Positions 1-8,518 of a stretch of DNA of 64,000 nt are shown piece after piece. The translations under genes and the position numbers were made by a program. The DNA comes from Acetobacteraceae bacterium (lineage in GTDB: Bacteria; Pseudomonadota; Alphaproteobacteria; Acetobacterales; Acetobacteraceae): the NCBI GenBank assembly GCA_031291725.1, contig JARLIM010000015.1:62001-126000 (forward strand), written 5' to 3'. Each line of letters begins with the position of its first letter. Within the stretch, counting starts at the first letter, position 1. The notes below the pieces were generated by a model. It ran no database searches. It was given only the letters and a program-made list of their open reading frames with translations, and had not been told where the DNA came from.

Positions 1-1785
1 ATCCTCCCCGTGGCCAGCGGTGTCGGAGTGGCGCCGGGCGGGCGTGAGGGCTTTTTTGTCGTCCAACCGGCGGCCGCCGGGCGGGCCGTGCTCGATTCAT
101 CATTGCCTGTCACGCCGTGGGGTGAGCGTGCATTGTTGGACAATTTGCTGCGTCCGGCGGCGATTGCGCTGGACCGGCTGCATCAGGCAGGCTTCACCCA
201 CCGCGCCATTCGCGCCAGCAACGTCTTCCAGCCTTGGGAGGGCGCATCCGTCGTGCTGGGTGGGGCATGGGCTGCCCCACCCGGCGCCTTGCAGACTGCC
301 GTCTTCGAGCCGCCCTACAGTGCCATGTGCCATCCCAGTGGGCGTGGAGAGGGCAGCATTGCCGATGATGTCTATGCGCTTGGCGTTTTGCTGATCGCGC
401 TCGCCACAGGTGAGATGCCGATGGCGGGGATGAGTGCCGAGGAGATTATTCACCATAAGCTGGAGCGCGGAAGTATCGCTGCTGTGATCGGGCGACATCG
501 CATTGCTTCCGGCATTGTGGACTTGGCGCGTGGGATGTTGGCCGAAGACCCGGATCATCGTCCATTGCCGGTGTTGTTGGCCGATCCGCTCGCGGCCCGT
601 TCCCGCCGCGTGGCCGCCCGTCCGCCGTCTCGGGCACAGATACCGATCGATGTGGCGGGGCTTGCTGTGTGGGATGCGCGCTCACTGGCCTTCGCCCTCC
701 AGCGTGCGCCGGAGATTGGCTTGCGGTTGGTGCGCGGGCCAGAGATGGATATCTGGCTCCGCCGCGCTTTGGGAGACCCGGTATTGGCCTCGCGGGTGGA
801 GGAGGCGGTACGTGACGCCATCAGCCCGCAAGAGAAAGGCGAGCATTCTGTCGGCCAATATCTGTTGCTGCACGTCATCATCGTGCTCGATCGTTTTGCA
901 CCGTGCTGTTGGCGTGGGGTGGCGTTTTTTCCCGACGGCATCGGCACCTTGGCCGCGGCTGCCGATGGCTCCGGCGACCGGATTGGGCTGCGTGACGTGA
1001 TCGGCAGCTTTTTGCTCAGCGATGCGATTCCGCTGTGGAGCGATGCCGGCGAGCGGCGTGCGGATTCGGCGGTGCTGCGGCTCGATTGGCGACAGAATCG
1101 TATGCTGCTGCAAACGCCCAGTTGGGCGGGAGGCTTCGCCCGGCTGCGCTATGCCCTCAACCCCGTCCAGCCCTGCCTGTCGCCGATGGTGGGCGAGAGT
1201 TGCGTGGTGCGACTCTCCGATGCGCTGCCTGCGTTGGAACGCCAAGCGTCGGGCAGGGAGTGGGTGATTGATGCTGAATTGGCGGGGTTTCTGTCCGCGC
1301 GCATGAAGGGGCGGCTGGACGCTGAGTTCAGCACGCTGTCGGTGCCGGAAAACCGTGAGATCGATCCGCCCGGCCATCGCGGCCTTGCGCAATTGCGCAT
1401 CCTGGCGCGCCTTGCCGAAGCTGAACCGATGCGGCGTTGGCCTGTGTTGGCCAAAACGGCACTGCCTTCGGTGGAGCCCGTGACTTTGCGCTGGCACGCC
1501 GCCACGCAACGCGCTCAGCGGCGGAAAATTCTACGCAATGCCGCACAAGAGGGCGCATTGTTGCTGATGCTGGCCGCGCTCGACGATCCCGCCAGCCTGC
1601 ATGACGATGCCCGCCGGGCGCAACTTGCCGCTGACCGGGTGCTGAGGCTGGAACATGAACTCAGTCAGATCGCCACACAGCAAGCCCGCCGTCGTATCGA
1701 TGCCCGCCGCTCCGCCCAGGAAGTTGCCGCCGCTTGCGGTACCATCCTGCTGGTCGCCGTGGTTGTGTGGCGGGCAATGCCGTGA
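1..1785 (+). CDS. Protein-kinase-like (pseudokinase) protein with C-terminal membrane anchor, 5' end outside window
   Basis: The frame is open from base 1, so the true N-terminus, including the kinase glycine loop and lysine, probably lies upstream. Numbering from the GTG at 10, residues 40-200 look like the C-lobe of a Hanks-type kinase: a leucine-rich helix, then HRAIRASN (64-71) where HRDIKPDN is expected, and DDVYALGVLL resembling the conserved F helix. The catalytic Asp is Ala, the following Lys is Arg, and no DFG is recognisable around VVLGGAW, so phosphotransfer is unlikely. Residues 210-560 match nothing I know. The last ~18 residues (GTILLVAVVVW region) form a hydrophobic helix, suggesting a tail-anchored protein. 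The stop overlaps the next start. Family call is inference; the missing residues are seen directly. Confidence 0.7.
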   Translation: MLPVASGVGVAPGGREGFFVVQPAAAGRAVLDSSLPVTPWGERALLDNLLRPAAIALDRLHQAGFTHRAIRASNVFQPWEGASVVLGGAWAAPPGALQTAVFEPPYSAMCHPSGRGEGSIADDVYALGVLLIALATGEMPMAGMSAEEIIHHKLERGSIAAVIGRHRIASGIVDLARGMLAEDPDHRPLPVLLADPLAARSRRVAARPPSRAQIPIDVAGLAVWDARSLAFALQRAPEIGLRLVRGPEMDIWLRRALGDPVLASRVEEAVRDAISPQEKGEHSVGQYLLLHVIIVLDRFAPCCWRGVAFFPDGIGTLAAAADGSGDRIGLRDVIGSFLLSDAIPLWSDAGERRADSAVLRLDWRQNRMLLQTPSWAGGFARLRYALNPVQPCLSPMVGESCVVRLSDALPALERQASGREWVIDAELAGFLSARMKGRLDAEFSTLSVPENREIDPPGHRGLAQLRILARLAEAEPMRRWPVLAKTALPSVEPVTLRWHAATQRAQRRKILRNAAQEGALLLMLAALDDPASLHDDARRAQLAADRVLRLEHELSQIATQQARRRIDARRSAQEVAAACGTILLVAVVVWRAMP

Positions 1786-2219
1786 TGGGCGGTGGCGCGC
1801 TGCGGGGGATCGTGGTGCCAGGGATGCTGCTTGGCGGCGTGATTGCGTTGGCGGTCTGCGGTGCGTTGCCAACTTTGAGCCTGTTTCTGCCTGCCCTGTT
1901 GATGCTCAGCCTCGAACAGGAGCCGGGACGACCGATGACACGCACGTTGTTGCTCTTCGGTCTTGTCGGTGCATGGGACCCGCTTGCGGCCTTTTGGCGT
2001 GCCGGGGGGGGGCATCCGATGGATTGGATGCAACTGCTCGACCTTATCACCCTGGCGCATGCCTGGCTGGCGCAATGTTTGGGGTGGCTGTTGGCGGAAG
2101 GTCTGACGCTGCTGCTGGTCTATGTGGCGGACCGTCAGGCGGCTCGGGTCGGAGGCATGGCACAGTCGGAAATCCACGCCCTGGATGCAGAGTGGAAAGC
2201 CCCTGCCGATGATGGATAG
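1785..2219 (+). CDS. Small membrane protein coupled to the pseudokinase gene
   Basis: A 144-residue protein starting at the ATG that shares its A with the TGA of the upstream kinase-like gene (ATGA-type overlap), which argues for translational coupling and a joint role. Hydrophobic stretches near residues 8-40 (GIVVPGMLLGGVIALAVCG and the segment after it), 50-65 and 85-115 suggest three to four membrane segments, followed by a polar tail of about 25 residues. I do not recognise the family. Together with the C-terminally anchored kinase-like partner it could form a membrane complex; that is inference from the overlap only. It meets the EAL gene tail to tail 7 bp downstream. Confidence 0.65.
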   Translation: MGGGALRGIVVPGMLLGGVIALAVCGALPTLSLFLPALLMLSLEQEPGRPMTRTLLLFGLVGAWDPLAAFWRAGGGHPMDWMQLLDLITLAHAWLAQCLGWLLAEGLTLLLVYVADRQAARVGGMAQSEIHALDAEWKAPADDG

Positions 2220-2226
2220 ACCCGCC

Positions 2227-3507
2227 TCAATAATCCAGGCGAGCGCACCAGTTCTTGTGCCAGGGTGCGATGGCCGACACCGGCAAGGGGCGGGCGATCA
2301 GGAAGCCCTGCGCTTGATCCACGCCCAGGCGCAACATGCGACGCCAGATATCGGCATCCTCGACCCCCTCAGCGACAATCAGCAGATTGGCCGCGCGGGC
2401 AGAGGCGATGGTTTTGGCAAGGAATTCATTGGCAATGACCGAATCAGGGCTCTCGCGCACCAGATTCTTATCCAGTTTGATGGCGGTAAAATGCATGTCC
2501 AACAAGGCGTTATGGTCGCGCAGATCGGGGCCCACATCGTCGATGGCGAGTTGATATCCCATACCACGCAGTGTGGTGGTGGCGTGACGCAACCGCCCGA
2601 GTTCGCTGACCGGGCGGCTTTCGGTCAATTCGATGCTGATCCGTTCTGCCGGAAGCCCCGCCTCACGGCGACGCTGCTCAAGCCAGGTGAGGGCCTCGGG
2701 GATCAGCAGCACATCGAGCGGGAAATTCAACGCCAGACCGAGGCCAAAACTGCCCAGCCGACCTTCGCTCCAATCCGTGAAGGCGCGGGTGACGACCGCC
2801 TGGGTGAACGGCCAAGCAAGACCGGCATTTTCAATTTTCGGCACAAACAGATCAGGCAGCAGCATACCCAACGTGGGATGTTCCAGCCGGGCCAGCACCT
2901 CAAGATAGATCGGCACGCCGGTATCAAGCCGCACCACCGGCTGATACCGGGCAGAAATCATCGAAGAATCAAGGGCATAATTCAAATCTGTCTGATTGAG
3001 GCTATCGCCGCTTGTGTGCTTGGATGAAATTGGGCGGGGTTGTTCCAGCACATCGGCCAGCCAATCCGGCGTCGGGTGCGGCACAAACACGGCGGCATGC
3101 GGCATGCGCGGAGCGTGTTGGGGGTCTTGTTCGCCCAGCAGCACCAGAGTGACGCCGGAAGATTGACCGATGGTGAGATCGAGCACCTCGGGCAGCAAAT
3201 TCCCCGCGCAGCGTGGCTGCAGCAGCAGATGCGACACTGGCGGGAACCCGCCTGACAGTCTCGCCAACACCTCCTCGGGGTTGGAGGTGATGTGCAACTG
3301 CGTCAGCCCAATTTCATCCGCCTGACGATGGATGTCATCCAGCCAGAGCGGATCATTGCCAAGAATGACCACATTACGGGGGAATTTCTGACCGGGGGAG
3401 AAAAATTCTGTCATTTGCTGACACAATCCGGGCTCTTCGCCAGCCGCGCAATGGCGGAAATGGCTGCAACGCTTGCATGACCCGGTAAATATTGTGTCAC
3501 TATCCAC
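2227..3507 (-). CDS. EAL-domain cyclic-di-GMP phosphodiesterase with N-terminal Cys cluster
   Basis: A 426-residue protein. Residues ~175-415 form an EAL domain with the metal and substrate residues intact: E203 in YLEVLARLEHP (EVL instead of EAL), N261, E293 in SIELTES, D323-D324 in AIDDVGP, K344 in AIKLDKNLV, E380 in VAEGVED and Q400 in QGFLIARPL. It should therefore hydrolyse c-di-GMP to pGpG. No GGDEF domain is present. Residues 44-155 resemble a degenerate receiver-like alpha/beta domain. The first 30 residues carry Cys11, Cys14, Cys20 and Cys29, a possible zinc or iron-sulfur site. No signal peptide or membrane segment is visible, so it is probably cytoplasmic. The EAL assignment is firm; the role of the cysteines is inferred. 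Confidence 0.92.
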   Translation of the reverse strand: MDSDTIFTGSCKRCSHFRHCAAGEEPGLCQQMTEFFSPGQKFPRNVVILGNDPLWLDDIHRQADEIGLTQLHITSNPEEVLARLSGGFPPVSHLLLQPRCAGNLLPEVLDLTIGQSSGVTLVLLGEQDPQHAPRMPHAAVFVPHPTPDWLADVLEQPRPISSKHTSGDSLNQTDLNYALDSSMISARYQPVVRLDTGVPIYLEVLARLEHPTLGMLLPDLFVPKIENAGLAWPFTQAVVTRAFTDWSEGRLGSFGLGLALNFPLDVLLIPEALTWLEQRRREAGLPAERISIELTESRPVSELGRLRHATTTLRGMGYQLAIDDVGPDLRDHNALLDMHFTAIKLDKNLVRESPDSVIANEFLAKTIASARAANLLIVAEGVEDADIWRRMLRLGVDQAQGFLIARPLPVSAIAPWHKNWCARLDY

Positions 3508-3645
3508 GCTTCTTCATCGGCCAACCCTGGCGCAGCCCTGACGTCAACGCCTATCGATCAGCATACTGCGCTCATCGGCAATCGTCAGCCGACAGGTAGT
3601 CGAAACATCGCGCGAAATAAAGAACATTCTTAATCGCGAAATCGT

Positions 3646-3683
3646 GATGTTGCAGGCAATGCAGTGGCACAACCTGCAACATC
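3646..3683 (-). terminator. Inverted repeat downstream of secF
   Basis: A perfect 11-bp inverted repeat, GATGTTGCAGG / CCTGCAACATC, with a 16-nt loop lies 31 bp beyond the secF stop in the secDF direction. There is no clear T-run, so it is either a weak terminator or an RNA-stabilising hairpin. Confidence 0.4.
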
Positions 3684-3713
3684 AAATGTCGTACAATAAG
3701 AAAAACAATACTC

Positions 3714-4667
3714 CTACCTCTTGGCGCGCGCCGGATCGGTTGGCACCGCAATGTCGCGCCGCAATTGCTTTTCGCCTAGGAAAAGCAGAATTGGCGCGGC
3801 AATGAAAATCGACGATGACGTGCCGACAACGATACCAAACAGCATGGTCCAGGCAAAACCTGACAGCGATGATCCGCCAAACAATGCAAGCGGCAGGCTG
3901 GCCAGGAACAGCGTCATTGACGTGCCCAGCGTGCGGTTCAGCGTTTCATTGATCGACAGGTCGATCAGTTCACGCAGCGGCATGGTTTTATATTTGCGTA
4001 GATTTTCGCGCATGCGATCATACACCACCACCTTATCGTTGGTGGAGTAGCCGATGATCGTCAAAATGGCGCCGACCATCACCAGATCGAAATCGAAGCG
4101 GGTGAGGGCGAGAAAGCCGATGGCCTTGGTGACGTCGAGAATCAGCGTCACCACCGCACCGACGGCGAACTGCCATTCGAAGCGGAACCAGATATAGACC
4201 AGGATCATCAGCAGGCTCAGCCCGAGCGCGAGCATGCCATCCTGAAACAACTCGGCCGAGACGGACGCGCCGACGGCATCGGTTTTCTCGATGCGCGTGC
4301 CCGGCTGCACTGTTTCCAGCGCCGCGCGCACGGTTGCCACCACTTTCTGTGTCGCGGCCTCCGATGGCGTGGCTTGCAGGCGGATGGCCACGTTCTGCGG
4401 TCCGCCAAATTGCTGCACCAGCGGCTCATGCAGCCCCGCCTGTGCCAGGGCTGTGCGGATGGCGTTGAAATCGGCAGGGCCCGGTGTGAGCACCTCCATC
4501 TTGATGCCGCCGGCAAAGTCGATGCCGAGATTGAGGCCGGGATGGAAGAACAGCACGATGGAGGCTGTGGACAGGATCGCCGAGACGATCAGACCGGCAA
4601 AACGACCCTTCATGAATTTGAAGTTCGTGCCGTCTTGAACGAGGCGGAAGGCGGGGCGGAAGAACAT
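3714..4667 (-). CDS. secF: Protein translocase subunit SecF
   Basis: A 317-residue RND-type membrane protein that works with SecD and SecYEG to drive proton-motive-force-dependent late steps of protein export. One hydrophobic helix (~24-44) is followed by the family signature GLNLGIDFAGG, a periplasmic domain of about 90 residues, and five further membrane segments with the conserved region IGYSTNDKVVVYDRMRENL. Length is typical for SecF. It starts 10 bp after the secD stop, so the two are an operon. The short charged C-terminus (DPARAKR) ends just upstream of an inverted repeat. Identification is firm from the signatures and the pairing with secD. Confidence 0.97.
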   Translation of the reverse strand: MFFRPAFRLVQDGTNFKFMKGRFAGLIVSAILSTASIVLFFHPGLNLGIDFAGGIKMEVLTPGPADFNAIRTALAQAGLHEPLVQQFGGPQNVAIRLQATPSEAATQKVVATVRAALETVQPGTRIEKTDAVGASVSAELFQDGMLALGLSLLMILVYIWFRFEWQFAVGAVVTLILDVTKAIGFLALTRFDFDLVMVGAILTIIGYSTNDKVVVYDRMRENLRKYKTMPLRELIDLSINETLNRTLGTSMTLFLASLPLALFGGSSLSGFAWTMLFGIVVGTSSSIFIAAPILLFLGEKQLRRDIAVPTDPARAKR

Positions 4668-4677
4668 CAGATCGTCC

Positions 4678-6246
4678 TCAAACCGGCAGCGTCTGCGGGC
4701 GGTGTTTCACGAACCAGCGCACCATCAGCAAGCGCGCAAGCATGGTGGCGGTGAACATCGATGTCGCGATGCCCACCGTGATTGTCACCGCAAAGCCGCG
4801 CACCGGGCCGGCACCAAAGAAAAACAACATCACGTGTGCCAGAAATGCGGTCGCATTACTGTCAATGATGGTCGAGAAAGCACGCTTGAAGCCGGTTTCC
4901 ATCGCCGAGAGCGCGGTGCGACCGTTATGGGCTTCTTCACGGATACGCTCGTTGATCAGAATATTGGCATCCACCGCCATGCCGAGGGTGAGCAGGATAC
5001 CCGCCATGCCCGGCAAGGTGAGCGTTGCCTCGAACAGTGAGAGAATGGCCATCATCAGCACCAGATTGGCCACCAATGCGATGTTGGCGAACCAGCCAAA
5101 CAGGCCATAAAACACGCCCATATAGACCATCACGCAGAGCAGGCCGGCGCCAAGGGCCAGCGCACCGGCGCGGATCGAATCCGCCCCAAGTTCCGGCCCC
5201 ACGCTGCGTTCTTCCACCACCGTCAACGGCGCGGGCAGCGCACCGGCGCGCAGCAGCACGGACAAATCGGTGGCCGAGCGGGCGTCAAACCGGCCGGAAA
5301 TCTGACCGCGTCCGCCGGTGATCGCCTCACGGATCACCGGGGCGGAAATCACCTTGTCATCCAGCACGATGGCAAAGGGATGGCCGACATTGCGCGAGGA
5401 GATATCGGCAAAGCGACGTGTGCCGATGGAGTCGAAGGTGAAATTGACCACCCATTCACCGGTCTGGCTGTTCTGGCCGGCTCGCGCATCGGTGAGATTG
5501 GCACCGTCAACTTCGACGCGGCGACGCACGGCGATTTTCTGGCCCGGCGCGTTTTCCATCGGCAGGAAATCCACGCCCGGCGGCGGAACCGGCGAATTCA
5601 TATTCGCATTTTCGTCGGTCAGCCGGAACGTCATGCGGGCGGTTTTGCCGAGCAATTGCTTGATGCGGTCCGGGTCTTCAATACCGGGCAACTGCACCAC
5701 GATGCGGCTGTCGCCCTGGCGGGAGATTTGCGGATCGACCACGCCGGTCTCATCGATGCGGCGGCGGACGATTTCGATGGATTGTTCCACCGCTTGCGTC
5801 GCGCGGGCCTTCAGGCCGGGTGCGGAGAGGGTGGCGGCCAGCTGACCGCCGCCGAGATCGGAAAATTCAAGATCGTTGGTGCCATTGGCGTTCACGCCCA
5901 GCGGGGTGATCGCCACGCGGGCAGCGTCAATCTGGCTGGCATCGCCAAGCTTGATCAGGATGCGGTCCTGATCCGGCTGCGGGGTGATGACATAACGCTC
6001 CACCTTGGCTGTGCGCAGAGCCGTGCGGGAGGCGTCGGCAAGACCGTCGAGGCGTTCGCGCACCACGGTGCCCATATCCACTTCGAGCAGCAGATAGGAG
6101 CCGCCACGCAAATCGAGTCCCAGATGGATCTTATTCCACGGCAGCCAATCCGCCGGCGCGTTGATCGCGTTGGGCAGACAGAGCAGCGCACCCAGGAGAC
6201 AAACTCCCAGCACGAAGGCGGTTTTCAGGCGACTGAAATACATCAT
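4678..6246 (-). CDS. secD: Protein translocase subunit SecD
   Basis: A 522-residue SecD, the larger RND-like partner of SecF, located in the inner membrane with a large periplasmic region that captures emerging preproteins. The chosen start is the first of two tandem ATGs, giving MMYFSRLKTAFVLGVCLLG, a normal SecD N-terminus. A longer reading adds 47 cysteine- and arginine-rich residues with no family resemblance. Signatures include HLGLDLRGGSYLLLEVD, FAIVLDDKVISAPVIREA, GMAVDANILINERIREE and the six membrane helices in the C-terminal third. yajC, often upstream of secD, is absent; instead a divergent oxidoreductase gene begins 133 bp away. Confidence 0.97.
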   Translation of the reverse strand: MMYFSRLKTAFVLGVCLLGALLCLPNAINAPADWLPWNKIHLGLDLRGGSYLLLEVDMGTVVRERLDGLADASRTALRTAKVERYVITPQPDQDRILIKLGDASQIDAARVAITPLGVNANGTNDLEFSDLGGGQLAATLSAPGLKARATQAVEQSIEIVRRRIDETGVVDPQISRQGDSRIVVQLPGIEDPDRIKQLLGKTARMTFRLTDENANMNSPVPPPGVDFLPMENAPGQKIAVRRRVEVDGANLTDARAGQNSQTGEWVVNFTFDSIGTRRFADISSRNVGHPFAIVLDDKVISAPVIREAITGGRGQISGRFDARSATDLSVLLRAGALPAPLTVVEERSVGPELGADSIRAGALALGAGLLCVMVYMGVFYGLFGWFANIALVANLVLMMAILSLFEATLTLPGMAGILLTLGMAVDANILINERIREEAHNGRTALSAMETGFKRAFSTIIDSNATAFLAHVMLFFFGAGPVRGFAVTITVGIATSMFTATMLARLLMVRWFVKHRPQTLPV

Positions 6247-6379
6247 GCGACGAAAGCGGCTCCGGTTGGTGCGCGTGGCTATGGATCGGGTCAGCGCAGA
6301 ACGGCGCAGAAAGACCATGAAGAGACGGTTGGCGCAACACCGTCTGACTGCTATCGCCCGCAAAGCACAGGAGCACGCC

Positions 6380-7348
6380 ATGAGCAAGTTGCGTATCGGG
6401 GTTGCCGGAGCCGGACATTTCGGCCGGTTTCACACGCTAAAGGTTGCTGCATCCCAGCGCGCCACGCTGTCGGGCGTCTATGATCGCGACCCGGAGCGGG
6501 CGGCCATGGTGGCAAGGGAAGTGGGGGCATCGGCCTTCGGATTCGCGGAATTGCTGGCGGTGAGCGATGCGATAGTGGTCGCTGCCCCGGCGGAGGCGCA
6601 TTTCGAGCTGGCCGGCGCGGCGTTGCGGGCGGGCAAGCATGTGCTGGTCGAAAAGCCGATTGCCGCCACCCTGGAGGAGGCGGACGCGCTGGCGGAATTG
6701 GCCAGCGCGCGCGGGCTGGTGCTGCAGGTCGGCCATCTGTTGCGCTATTCGGCCGAGCATAAGGCGATCAGCGAGCGCATGCAGCGCCCGCTCTATATCG
6801 ATTGCGTGCGAATCGCCCCGTTCAAGCCGCGCGGCACGGATGTGTCGGTGATCCTGGATTTGATGATCCACGATCTGGATTTCGTGCTCTCGCTGGTCGA
6901 TAGCCCGATTGCCAGCGTGGATGCGGTGGGCGCTCCGGTGGCGAGCGAGCATGAAGACATCGCCAATGCGCGCGTGCGGTTCGAGAATGGCTGTGTGGCG
7001 ACAATCACCGCGAGCCGGATCTCGCTCAAGACCGAGCGCAAGATGCGGCTGTTCAGCCAGGAGGGCTACATGTCGGTGGATTTCGGCAGCCGCAAGCTGA
7101 CGATGATCGGCCGCGAACGTGGCTTCCCGATCCCCGGCACCGGTGGTGGCAAGTTCGAGGAAATCGGCTGGAAGGATCACGACACGCTGGAGGCCGAGCA
7201 CGCGGCCTTCGCGGCGAGTATTCTGGATGGCGCGAAAGTGTTGGTGGATGCGCAGGCCGGACGCCGGGCATTGGCGGCGGCGATTGCGGTGACGGAGAGC
7301 ATGGCGGCGTCGCGCGCGGTGGCGCAGGCGCATGGGCTGATTAAGTAG
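6380..7348 (+). CDS. Gfo/Idh/MocA-family oxidoreductase, possibly GnnA-like (UDP-GlcNAc 3-dehydrogenase)
   Basis: A 322-residue NAD(P)-dependent oxidoreductase. The N-terminal Rossmann fold shows GVAGAGHFGRFHTLK, and EKPIAATLEEADAL matches the family EKP motif, with the Lys normally catalytic. The C-terminal domain covers residues ~125-300. The start is set by CAGGAG 7 nt before the ATG. Members near lpx genes in several proteobacteria belong to the GnnA type, which oxidises UDP-GlcNAc at C3 on the way to a 2,3-diamino lipid A precursor. Here lpxB is the convergent neighbour, which fits that role, but no GnnB transaminase is in the window. Family is firm; GnnA function is a moderate inference. 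Confidence 0.85.
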   Translation: MSKLRIGVAGAGHFGRFHTLKVAASQRATLSGVYDRDPERAAMVAREVGASAFGFAELLAVSDAIVVAAPAEAHFELAGAALRAGKHVLVEKPIAATLEEADALAELASARGLVLQVGHLLRYSAEHKAISERMQRPLYIDCVRIAPFKPRGTDVSVILDLMIHDLDFVLSLVDSPIASVDAVGAPVASEHEDIANARVRFENGCVATITASRISLKTERKMRLFSQEGYMSVDFGSRKLTMIGRERGFPIPGTGGGKFEEIGWKDHDTLEAEHAAFAASILDGAKVLVDAQAGRRALAAAIAVTESMAASRAVAQAHGLIK

Positions 7349-7384
7349 TCGATGAAATAGGGTGGGGTGGCGTGCCTTCCCACC

Positions 7385-8518
7385 TTACGCGAGAAGGTCC
7401 AACACCTCCCGCGCCGCAGCCGTGGAGGGCAGCATCCCGTCGGGGCGCAAGCTGGCCATCACCGCGCTGAAGCCGTCACGCTGTGTCTGCGCCACCGCCG
7501 GCTCGCGCACCAATTGCGCGACGGTGGCGGCGAGTTTTTCCGCCGTGCAATCCTCTTGCAGCAATTCCGGCACCAATCGGCGGCCGGCCAGCAGATTGAC
7601 CATCGCCACGTGCGGAATCTTGATCATCCGCCGCGCGATCATCGCCGTCAGCGGATTGACGCGATACGTCACCGCCATCGGCACCCCGGCCAGCGCCAGT
7701 TCCAGCGTGGAGGTGCCGGATTTGGTGAGTGCCGCCGCGGCCGCCGCATAGGCGTCATGCTTGTCGTCCAACTCGGTGACGATCACTGGTGGCACTTTCC
7801 AGCCCGATGTCGCCGCCCGCACGGTGTCGGCCACCGCACTGGCCACCGGCACCACCGGCACCAGACCGGGCAGGCGAGGGGCGAGCAGTTCCAGGGTGTG
7901 CGCGAAGACCGGCAACAGGCGCGGCACTTCGCTGCGGCGGCTGCCGGGCATCAGGATCAGCACCGGGGCGTCGGCTGCGATGGCGTGACGGGCGCGGAAG
8001 CGGGCGGCATTGCCGGTGTCGGCGCCGGATTCGAGCACCGGATGCCCGACGAAACGGCCCTCCAGACCATGTTGGGCGAACCAATCGGGCTCGAACGGCA
8101 GCAGGCAGAGCAGGCGGTCCCATAATCCGGGGAATTCATGCACGCGCTTGGGCTTCCAGGCCCAGACCTGCGGGGCGACGTAATGCACGAGCTTGATCTC
8201 GGGGCAGGCTTTCAGCACGCGCAGGGTGAAGCCGGGGCTGTCGATGGTCACCAGCACGTCGGGCTTGCGGGCGTGGATGTCGGCAATCGTCTCTTGCAGG
8301 CGACGGCGCAGGGTGCGGAGTTTCGGCAGCACCTCCAGCAGCCCCATCACCGCCAATTCGCGCATGGGAAACAGGCTGTGAAAGCCGAGTTCCTCCATGC
8401 GCGGGCCGCCAATGCCGCTGAATTCCAGCCCGCTGCGTTCGGCGCGCAGGGCCCGGATCAACCGCGCCCCCAGCACGTCGCCACTTTGCTCACCAGCGAT
8501 GATGTAGATGCGGCTCAT
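7385..8518 (-). CDS. lpxB: Lipid-A-disaccharide synthase LpxB
   Basis: A 377-residue GT19 glycosyltransferase that condenses UDP-2,3-diacylglucosamine with lipid X to give the lipid A disaccharide at the inner membrane. Signatures are IIAGEQSGDVLGARL at the N-terminus, HYVAPQVWAWKPKR, the nucleotide-binding stretch LMPGSRRSEVPRLLPVF and KSGTSTLELALAGVPMAVTYR. Length is normal. Its ATG overlaps the stop of the carbon-nitrogen hydrolase gene by 4 nt, so it is the last gene of the minus-strand run that begins with the Liv-type binding protein. It is not in an lpxD-fabZ-lpxA cluster here. It converges with the oxidoreductase gene, 36 bp away. Confidence 0.96.
   Translation of the reverse strand: MSRIYIIAGEQSGDVLGARLIRALRAERSGLEFSGIGGPRMEELGFHSLFPMRELAVMGLLEVLPKLRTLRRRLQETIADIHARKPDVLVTIDSPGFTLRVLKACPEIKLVHYVAPQVWAWKPKRVHEFPGLWDRLLCLLPFEPDWFAQHGLEGRFVGHPVLESGADTGNAARFRARHAIAADAPVLILMPGSRRSEVPRLLPVFAHTLELLAPRLPGLVPVVPVASAVADTVRAATSGWKVPPVIVTELDDKHDAYAAAAAALTKSGTSTLELALAGVPMAVTYRVNPLTAMIARRMIKIPHVAMVNLLAGRRLVPELLQEDCTAEKLAATVAQLVREPAVAQTQRDGFSAVMASLRPDGMLPSTAAAREVLDLLA

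Noticed and set aside
3661-3683. Sigma-54-like TGGCAC near 3665
   Set aside because: The GC element is at the wrong distance; the bases belong to the inverted repeat after secF.
6247-6387. 47-residue extension of SecD
   Set aside because: Cys/Arg-rich sequence unlike SecD, covering the divergent promoter region; the tandem ATG start gives a normal signal-anchor.
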